From: Tragulus kanchil
Taxonomy: Eukaryota; Chordata; Mammalia; Artiodactyla; Tragulidae
DNA length: 64,000 nt
NCBI GenBank assembly: GCA_022376925.1
Contig: JAIOJX010000031.1
Span: 142,928,854-142,992,853 of the forward strand
Direction of reading: 5' to 3'
A program made the position numbers and the translations under genes. The notes under the pieces were generated by a model. The model did no database searches. It was not told the DNA's origin and saw only the letters and a program-made list of their open reading frames with translations. Below are positions 57,187-64,000 of this stretch, piece after piece. Numbering within the stretch: the first letter of the stretch is position 1; each line of letters opens with the position of its first letter.

Positions 57187-57522
57187 GGGCTTCCCCTGGT
57201 GGTCCAGTGGGTAAGGACACCGCCTTGCAGTGCAAGGGGCACCGGTTTGAGCCCTGGCCTGGGAAGATTCCACGTGCCACGGAGCGGCTGGACTGATGTG
57301 TCCAATTACCGAGCCAGAGCTCTGGAGCGCATGCGCCCAGAGCCAGCGCTCTGCAACAACAGACGCCACCATGATGGGAGGCCCACAGGAGCCAAAGAAC
57401 AAAGACGAACGAACACAGAGAAACGAAAGACCAATAGAAGTGGCCTGCCTGCTCCCCTCCCTCCCCAACCCGACTCCCGCCCAAAATAAATAAATAAATA
57501 AATCTTAAAAAAAAAAAAAAAA
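57187..57522 (+). mobile_element. CHR-type tRNA SINE with C-rich tail
   Basis: Head gggcttcccctggtggtcc, B-box region ccggtttgagccctggcctg, body gagcgcatgcgcccagagcc and ggagccaaagaacaaagac, a C-rich stretch, (aaat)n and poly(A). The target-site duplication is catgtgctgagctg before and catgagtgctgagctg after, with a 2-base difference. Confidence 0.92.
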
Positions 57523-57534
57523 CACATGAGTGCT

Positions 57535-57865
57535 GAGCTGAGCTTACTTGCTCAGTCATGTCCAACTCTCTGCAATCCTATGGACTGGAGCCCACCAGGC
57601 TCCTCTGTGCATGGGGGTTCTCCAGGCAAGAACAGTGGAGTGGGTTGCCATGCCCTCCTCTATGGGATCTTTCCAACCCAGGCATTGAACCCTGGTCTCC
57701 CCTACTGTGGGTGGATTCTTTACCAACTGAGCCACCCTGGAAGCCCATGAATACAGGACTGGTTAGGCTACCCCTTCTCCAAAGGATCCTCCCAACTCAG
57801 GAATCAGTCCGGGATCTCCTGCACTGCAGGCGGATTATTTACCACCTGAGCTACCAGGGAAGCCC
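57535..57865 (-). mobile_element. Bov-tA composite SINE, antisense
   Basis: A Bov-A part and tRNA head (gctcagtcatgtccaactct, ggagtgggttgccatgccc, gagccaccctggaagccc) are followed by a second short unit (ctactccttctc-type ccccttctccaaaggatcc, gagctaccagggaagccc). The second unit is repeated at 58886-58993. Confidence 0.9.
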
Positions 57866-58337
57866 TCTTAACATTCTACAGTTACAAGGATGAGAGACCA
57901 GGCTCCAGAAGTTGCCCCACTAGAAAAGCTCCTGACACTGACATGAAACTGTTAAATGTAAGTGATACAGGGACTTTTTCCTCTAATGGAAAAAGCAAAG
58001 TGCCAAATTATTTAACTTATGATGGAAATTATTGCTCCAATAAAAATATATCCTTTGGAAATATGACTGCAAATAACCAGAGACACGAGCCAACTAGAAA
58101 GTCTGCTCCAACCAGAACAGCAAGGGGAAGTAGGGGGAGGGGTGCCAAATAAAAGCAGACAGATGATTTGTGTTATTAATCTTAGTTTGTTTATCACCTA
58201 ATCTTGCCTCATGAGCTGGAATGAACATTTATCCAAAGCCGTCTTGGCAAAAAGGTTGCTCTTCACAACTCTGAACGTATCTTGTGACAATACAGGTAAA
58301 GACCTGTGCTGTTTCTTGCATTAAGAGAAGTACTTTT

Positions 58338-58644
58338 GGACTTCCCTGGTGGTCCAGTGGGTAAGGACACCGCCTTGCAGTGCAGGGGGCGCCAGTTCGA
58401 TCCCTGGTGTGGGAAGATCCCATGTGCTGTGGAACAGCTAGACAGATGTGTCCAATTACCGAGCCGGAGCTCTGGAGCGCATGCGCCCAGAGCCGGTGCT
58501 CTGCGACAACAGAGGCCACTGCATGGGAGGCCCACGTGGGCCAAAGAACAAAGATGGATGCAAATAGATAAATGAAAGACCAATAAAAGCGGCCCGCCTG
58601 GCCCCTCCCCCTCCCCAACCCGCCCTCCACCCCACCCCCAAACA
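58338..58644 (+). mobile_element. CHR-type tRNA SINE with perfect target duplication
   Basis: It carries the head gacttccctggtggtcc, the B box agttcgatccctggtgtggg, the body gagcgcatgcgcccagagcc and a C-rich tail without a long poly(A). It is bounded by identical 15-base copies of aagagaagtactttt at 58323-58337 and 58645-58659. The duplicate is at 59465-59771 with the same flanks. Confidence 0.95.
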
Positions 58645-58744
58645 AAGAGAAGTACTTTTCTTCTCTGTGCAAAGCCCCAAAGCTTTTCCTCCAAGAATGA
58701 GGGAGACAGTCAAGTGGAACTTTGTAAAACTCTAGATCAAGAAA

Positions 58745-58866
58745 ACCAGTTTAAACTTTGGTCTCCACTTTCTAGCTGTGATCTTGGGAAAATTACTCTG
58801 AGTCATTTTTCTCACCTGTAAAATGGGGATAATGATGGTTTATATTTCACAGGGTAGTGAAGATTA
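58745..58866 (+). mobile_element. MIR SINE, left part
   Basis: ccactttctagctgtgatct, tgggaaaattactctgagtc and tctcacctgtaaaatgggga match MIR closely. The fuller copy is at 59872-60040. Confidence 0.85.
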
Positions 58867-59464
58867 GGAGAAACAAGATGATACAACTGGTTAGGCTACC
58901 CCTTCTCCAAAGGATCCTCCCAACTCAGGAATCAGTCCGGGATCTCCTGCACTGCAGGCGGATTATTTACCACCTGAGCTACCAGGAAGCCCTCTTAACA
59001 TTCTACAGTTACAAGGATGAGAGACCAGGCTCCAGAAGTTGCCCCACTAGAAAAGCTCCTGACACTGACATGAAACTGTTAAATGTAAGTGATACAGGGA
59101 CTTTTTCCTCTAATGGAAAAAGCAAAGTGCCAAATTATTTAACTTATGATGGAAATTATTGCTCCAATAAAAATATATCCTTTGGAAATATGACTGCAAA
59201 TAACCAGAGACACAAGCCAACTAGAAAGTCTGCTCCAACCAGAACAGCAAGGGGAAGTAGGGGGAGGGGTGCCAAATAAAAGCAGACAGATGATTTGTGT
59301 TATTAATCTTAGTTTGTTCATCACCTAATCTTGCCTCATGTGCTGGAATGAACATTTATCCAAAGCCGTCTTGGCAAAAAGGTTGCTCTTCACAACTCTG
59401 AATGTATCTTGTGACAATACAGGTAAAGACCTGTGCTGTTTCTTGCATTAAGAGAAGTACTTTT

Positions 59465-59771
59465 GGACTTCCCTGGTGGTCCAGTGGGTAAGGACACCGC
59501 CTTGCAGTGCAGGGGGCGCCAGTTCGATCCCTGGTGTGGGAAGATCCCATGTGCTGTGGAACAGCTAGACAGATGTGTCCAATTACCGAGCCGGAGCTCT
59601 GGAGCGCATGCGCCCAGAGCCGGTGCTCTGCGACAACAGAGGCCACTGCATGGGAGGCCCACGTGGGCCAAAGAACAAAGATGGATGCAAATAGATAAAT
59701 GAAAGACCAATAAAAGCGGCCCGCCTGGCCCCTCCCTCCCACCCTCCCTCCACCCCCACCCCCCCCAAACA
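59465..59771 (+). mobile_element. CHR-type tRNA SINE, second copy
   Basis: Duplicate of 58338-58644 with a different C-rich tract. Confidence 0.95.
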
Positions 59772-59871
59772 AAGAGAAGTACTTTTCTTCTCTGTGCAAA
59801 GCCCCAAAGCTTTTCCTCCAAGAATGAGGGAGACAGTCAAGTGGAACTTTGTAAAACTCTAGATCAAGAAA

Positions 59872-60045
59872 ACCAGTTTAAACTTTGGTCTCCACTTTCT
59901 AGCTGTGATCTTGGGAAAATTACTCTGAGTCATTTTTCTCACCTGTAAAATGGGGATAATGATGGTTTATATTTCACAGGGTAGTGAAGATTAAGGGAGA
60001 TCATCATGCAAAGTGACTGGCTCAGAGCCTGGCACACAGGATTAG
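59872..60045 (+). mobile_element. MIR SINE, fuller copy
   Basis: As at 58745, continuing with gggtagtgaagattaaggga and ctggctcagagcctggcaca, the usual MIR 3' half. Confidence 0.85.
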
Positions 60046-60369
60046 AAAGCCAGCCCTTAGCCACATCTCTATCCTCATTACTAGGAGTACTGCAGGGCAG
60101 TATCAGTCTAAACCCTGGAGGCAGAAAACTACCATGAAAAGACTTAACTGTTTCTACATATTGGTGGCAGGACTTCAGCTTTCCTCCTCCTATTACTGTG
60201 AACCTGGCCACATCAACGAAGAGCCTCTGAGCCTCAGTTTACCACCAGTGAAAGGAAGATAAGACCAGCCTCTGGTGTCCTGTCTCCAGGCCAGCCATGA
60301 GAAAGCAGAAATGTGGCATGAGGATGGCATGGGCGCTGGGGCCAGGCTGCCAGGGTTCAGGCACAGGTC

Positions 60370-60600
60370 ACGCTAGTCACTGCCCAAACGACCTTGGATG
60401 AGACTCACCTCATCTGAGCCTTTAGTTCACCTCCTGTAAAGTTGGAATAATAATGGTGATCATTAGGAAGTAAGAAACATAAGGCAGGGATCCTTGTTTA
60501 TTTTCTTTACTATCTGTGCCCCCAGCACCTAGGACTGCTACACTGTTGACACTCCACAAGTATTTTTTGAATGAATGAGCAAGTGAATAAATGAAAAATG
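60370..60600 (+). mobile_element. MIR then L2-like 3' end
   Basis: gaccttggatgagactcacc and cacctcctgtaaagttggaa are MIR-like. They are followed by tgcccccagcacctaggact, cacaagtattttttgaatga and atgagcaagtgaataaatga, like the L2 3' end. Confidence 0.65.
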
Positions 60601-60690
60601 GTCCCTATCACAGAGGCTACAGTGTGACTAAAATGAGATTATATCCATGAAGGTCATAGAACGGTACCTGGCCTATGATATGTGTACAAG

Positions 60691-61000
60691 AAGTGAAGTG
60701 AAGTGAAAATTGCTCAATCAAGTCTGGCTCTTTGTGACCCATGGAGGAGCCATGGAATTTTCCAGGAAAGAATACTGGAGTGGGTAGCCTTGCCCTTCTC
60801 CAGGGTATCTTCCCAACCCAGGCATCAAACCCAGGTTTCCTGCATTGCAGTTGGATTCTTTACCATCTGAGCCTCCAGAGAAGCCCAAGAACACTGGAGT
60901 GGGTACCTATCCCTTCTCCAGGGGATCTTCCCAACCCAGGAATAGAACCGGTGTCACACTGAAGGCAGATTCTTTACCAGCTGAGCCACAAGTGAAGCCC
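60691..61000 (-). mobile_element. Bov-tA composite SINE, antisense
   Basis: gaagtgaagtgaagtgaaaa, agaatactggagtgggtagc, B-box complement aggcatcaaacccaggtttc and head end cctccagagaagccc, then a second unit (aacactggagtgggtaccta to gagccacaagtgaagccc). Single-copy here. Confidence 0.92.
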
Positions 61001-61628
61001 ATGTATATAAGGAACACTGGTTGCTATAACACTGCCAGTAAGTTGTGTCCAAGGATTACTGTAAATACACAAAGCAACAGCCTCATCTCGGAGTCATCAG
61101 AGCCGGAATGGCCCTGACTATACAGTCAAGGTGGCCATCAGGAGTGATGACCCTGCTCCCAGCAAGATATTATGTGAATGGTCTCTCCATGTTAATATCC
61201 CTGGCTTTCTTCTCCCAGCTGGGTGTGCACATGTAGACCCCTTGCTGAGCATCCATGGTAGTTCATGAGTGACTCTCTTGCGGTGTGTCAGTCCCTCCAT
61301 GGGTCTCTGCAGGTTTGTCTCAGCAACATGGATCCATCTGGGAGAAGCTCTGAGCATGTAGACTGCCTGCAAGGGGCCTAATGGATGGTCCAAATCCTGA
61401 CTGCAGCAGACATGCCTAACTGGCCCTTCATGCACTGATGGAGGTGATCATTCCAACTACCATTTTACCCTCTCTCTAGTAACTGCAGGTGTTGTAAAGC
61501 TAAAGACGACTTCTCAGACTCCCCAGGGTTCAGGAGTCATTTGGCTTTTGGCCTCTAAGAGGCACAAGACTTGGAAGGCAGCAATGAGGCAGAGCCCAGG
61601 CCTCTGCTGCTACTTACAGTAAGAGCTG

Positions 61629-62066
61629 TCATAACAAAACTTGATTTTTATTCAGCAAGGTCAGGAAAGGTCCAGGAAGAGACTCAATAGCTTCATAGGT
61701 GCCAAGAGGCAGGATGCAGGGCACTATTTTGCTGGTGTGGATCCAGAATGGCACAGTTCTGGAGCCAACGGTCCTGACGACAAACGTCCTGATCCTTGGC
61801 TTGCAGGAAGGTGGCATGACCAGTATGACAGGGCAGCTTCTCAGTTCTCTACTCCCTGAGCTTAACAGAGTCACTCCCAATGTGGACCAATTCTGTATTG
61901 CTCTTGAAAGGGGTACATAGGCAGATTTGATAAACAGGCTAGCCTGTCTCAAGGACAAGGAGGAGAAGAGGAAGGACAAGGAGAAACAAAGGCAAAGATC
62001 TTCAATGGTGAAACTAAAAACTTCTAGTCTTATGTTAATCTGGGCATTTACAATAGAATGTCTCAC
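61629..62066 (-). pseudogene. Possible endogenous retrovirus pol remnant
   Basis: A 145-codon minus-strand frame contains, around residues 98-112, a Val-Gly...Phe-Trp-Ile-His-Thr-Ser-Lys stretch that resembles the C-terminal integrase region of gamma-type retroviruses. Only this short signature is visible. It may be chance. The copy at 62749-63000 carries the same motif. The nearby LTR-like signal is on the opposite strand, which weakens the call. Confidence 0.2.
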
Positions 62067-62074
62067 GTAGCCCT

Positions 62075-62312
62075 GAGGCCTGGAGATTGGGTAATCTCAG
62101 CTAATCTCACGTTAATGTTGTTGGTGTGGGCCTACAGGGCCTTTACAACCTTAAGATATTCTTTTGATATACTGTTTTTGTAACTGACTGAAAGATACAT
62201 ATTGTCATGCTTCAACTGGCAAAGGGGGATACTCTTCTATCCCCCCTCCAGTGTCTATGCTGAAAGCTCTTCCCTATCCTTTCTTACTTTAATAAACTTT
62301 TCAACTCATTGC
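62075..62312 (+). mobile_element. LTR-like segment, first partial copy
   Basis: U3/R-like sequence ending cttactttaataaacttttc (AATAAA at 62291-62296), cut by the junction of duplication 25. The fuller copy is at 63190-63530. Confidence 0.45.
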
Positions 62313-63189
62313 TAATATCCCTGGCTTTCTTCTCCCAGCTGGGTGTGCACATGTAGACCCCTTGCTGAGCATCCATGGTAGTTCATGAGTGACTCTCTTG
62401 CGGTGTGTCAGTCCCTCCATGGGTCTCTGCAGGTTTGTCTCAGCAACATGGATCCATCTGGGAGAAGCTCTGAGCATGCAGACTGCCTGCAAGGGGCCTA
62501 ATGGACTGTCCAAATCCTGACTGCAGTAGACATGCCTAACTGGCCCTTCATGCACTGATGGAGGTGATCATTCCAACTACCATTTTACCCTCTCTCTAGT
62601 AACTGCAGGTGTTGTAAAGCTAAAGACGACTTCTCAGACTCCCCAGGGTTCAGGAGTCATTTGGGTTTTGGCCTCTAAGAGGCACAAGACTTGGAAGGCA
62701 GCAATGAGGCAGAGCCCAGGCCTCTGCTGCTACTTACAGGAAGAGCTGTCATAACAAAACTTGATTTTTATTCAGCAAGGTCAGGAAAGGTCCAGGAAGA
62801 GACTCAATAGCTTCATAGGTGCCAAGAGGCAGGATGCAGGGCACTATTTTGCTGGTGTGGATCCAGAATGGCACAGTTCTGGAGCCAACGGTCCTGACGA
62901 CAAACGACCTGATCCTTGGCTTGCAGGAAGGTGGCATGACCAGTATGACAGGGAAGCTCCTCAGTTCTCTACTCCCTGAGCTTAACAGAGCCACTCCCAA
63001 TGTGGACCAATTCTGTATTGCTCTTGAAAGGGGTACATAGGCAGATCTGATAAAGAGGCTAGCCTATCTCAAGGACAAGGAGGAGAAGAGGAAGGACAAG
63101 GAGAAACAAAGGCAAAGATCTTCAATGGTGAAACTAAAAACTTCTAGTCTTATGTTAATCTGTGCATTTACATTAGAATGTCTCACCTA

Positions 63190-63530
63190 GCCCTGAGGCC
63201 TGGAGATTGTGCTAGCTAATCTCATGTTAATGTTGTTGGTGTGGGCCTACAGGGCCTTTACAACCTTAAGATATTCTTTTGATATACTGTTTTTGTAACT
63301 GACTGAAAGATACATATTGTCATGCTTCAACTGGCAAAGGGGGATACTCTTCTATCCCGCCTCCAGTGTCTATGCTGAAAGCTCTTCCCTATCCTTTCTT
63401 ACTTTAATAAACTTTTCACTACATGAAACTCTGAGTGACCATTGCTGAGTCTTCTGATCCCAATGTGAACTCTCCTCCAACAGAGATTAAGAATCCAGCA
63501 CAGTTCACATTAACTTACCATCGTCTATCA
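63190..63530 (+). mobile_element. Endogenous retrovirus LTR-like segment
   Basis: A polyadenylation signal within actttaataaacttttcac (AATAAA at 63406-63411) is followed by actctgagtgaccattgctg and gaactctcctccaacagag. These resemble the R-U5 part of bovine-type ERV LTRs (ctctgagtgatcaag, cctctcctcc). The U3 start is not defined. No intact retroviral gene is present. Confidence 0.5.
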
Positions 63531-64000
63531 CCTATCACTCTCCCGGATGTCATTCCTGTAGCCAACCCCAGCTCCTCCGACCATTTGCAAAGCACTGAAT
63601 ATCCTGCAAATTGCTTTCTTCTGAAGAGAACAATTTGTGTGTTCCATTATTGAGCCATGACTATCAGATCCTCCTTTCCACTATCAGTCCTGACTTCCAG
63701 CTGAAGGTCCATCCAGTCTTACCTTAGTCTTCCTAGACCTTCCAGGGTAAAATATACAACCAAGGCCTAAGCCAGTGCAAGGCCCCAGCCCTCTTCAGGA
63801 AGTCACTCCTTCCTTCTGGGGCCAGAGCATGTGAACCAAGTCTCCTTAGTCAGAGCGAATCTCAGGGTCGTTTTCTGGGAACGCTAAGAATAAAGAGTAA
63901 CTCATTTCTGTCATACTCACAGCTAGCAGGATGGGACCCTGAAAACTGGAAGCAGGCACCTTGCATTCACTGAAAGAAAAAAAATAAAAAAATCTGAGGA
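63531..64000. other. Unique DNA to window end, nothing recognised
   Basis: Mixed-composition DNA. An A-rich run at 63975-63991 might be a SINE or L1 tail that continues outside the window. Confidence 0.35.

Larger units (their letters stand above)
57758..59993. repeat. Tandem direct duplication 24, period ~1.127 kb
   Basis: Copy A is 57758-58885 and copy B 58886-59993. The junction reads gatgatacaactgg, against atacaggactgg in copy A. The copies differ by a few transitions and a reshuffled C-rich tract inside the SINE tail (58600-58641 versus 59727-59768). Confidence 0.95.
61193..63419. repeat. Tandem direct duplication 25, period ~1.12 kb
   Basis: Copy A is 61193-62312 and copy B 62313-63419. 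The junction is aacttttcaactcattgc followed by taatatccctggc. Copies differ by SNP-like changes (cagggcagcttctc versus cagggaagctcctc) and a small indel near 62088 and 63208. Confidence 0.95.

Noticed and set aside
58229..58672. 147-codon minus-strand frames, repeated at 59356
   Set aside because: They are translations through the complement of a CHR-type SINE; similar peptides recur at every copy of that SINE.
1721..63419. CRISPR-like or satellite array
   Set aside because: The repeats are long pairs of different sequences, not many copies of one unit with spacers, and the DNA is from a ruminant.
1721..63419. A genuine tandem gene-family expansion
   Set aside because: No gene is present, and duplicated blocks do not resemble one another between junctions; only neighbours match.

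Overview
The window is nuclear DNA of a ruminant (Pecora). This rests on its interspersed repeats: tRNA-derived CHR-type SINEs, composite Bov-tA/Bov-A2 SINEs, ART2A/BovB-type tails and ruminant L1 3' ends, over an older mammalian layer of MIR, L2, MER5-like hAT elements and LTR-like repeats. The SINE body seen at many loci may belong to one ruminant lineage, but I cannot name the species. I found no protein-coding gene, tRNA, rRNA or other RNA gene that I can support. The open frames are short and mostly run through SINE or LINE copies, so the region reads as intergenic or intronic DNA.

The dominant feature is not biological in the ordinary sense. From about 1.7 kb to 63.4 kb the sequence is built of successive blocks, and the last ~1.04-1.18 kb of each block is repeated as the first ~1.04-1.18 kb of the next. 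I count 24 such direct duplications, with junctions near 2796, 4570, 7240, 9308, 13901, 16081, 19570, 22412, 24444, 26303, 29211, 31031, 33323, 35341, 37849, 40532, 45238, 47347, 49380, 51706, 53648, 55976, 58886 and 62313. Where a block is shorter than two overlaps, the middle part occurs three times. Copies are near-identical, differing by scattered mostly SNP-like changes and homopolymer lengths, while the bases next to the junctions are deleted or garbled. The simplest reading is an assembly in which overlapping contigs or reads were joined end to end without trimming, perhaps from two haplotypes. The true locus would then be roughly 37 kb.

Layout after mental de-duplication: 1-1.4 kb, a Bov-tA SINE and a 5'-inverted L1; 1.7-6.5 kb, mostly unique DNA with two stretches that look like conserved non-coding elements; 6.8-10.3 kb, an antisense L1, then an old LTR-like repeat split by a sense L1; 10.6-14.9 kb, an ancient L1M fragment followed by a long AT-rich array holding a SINE; 15-20.6 kb, SINEs, MIRs and a homeobox-motif-rich stretch; 20.6-27.7 kb, unique DNA, then ART2A, MER5-like, Bov-tA and CHR SINEs; 28-32 kb, an antisense L1, an L2, and a MIR split by a SINE; 32-36.5 kb, dense SINEs; 36.7-41.6 kb, an unidentified TATA-containing repeat or unit, MIRs and a candidate enhancer with a near-palindromic RFX X-box; 41.6-50.5 kb, unique DNA, SINEs and a TG/TC microsatellite; 50.6-57.2 kb, unique DNA, an LTR-like repeat and a nested MIR/hAT/SINE stack; 57.2-61 kb, SINEs and MIR/L2; 61.2-63.5 kb, an endogenous-retrovirus LTR-like segment.

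No genes act together here. Biological interest lies in the candidate regulatory stretches and the nested insertion history. The tandem architecture should be treated as an artefact until raw reads show otherwise.
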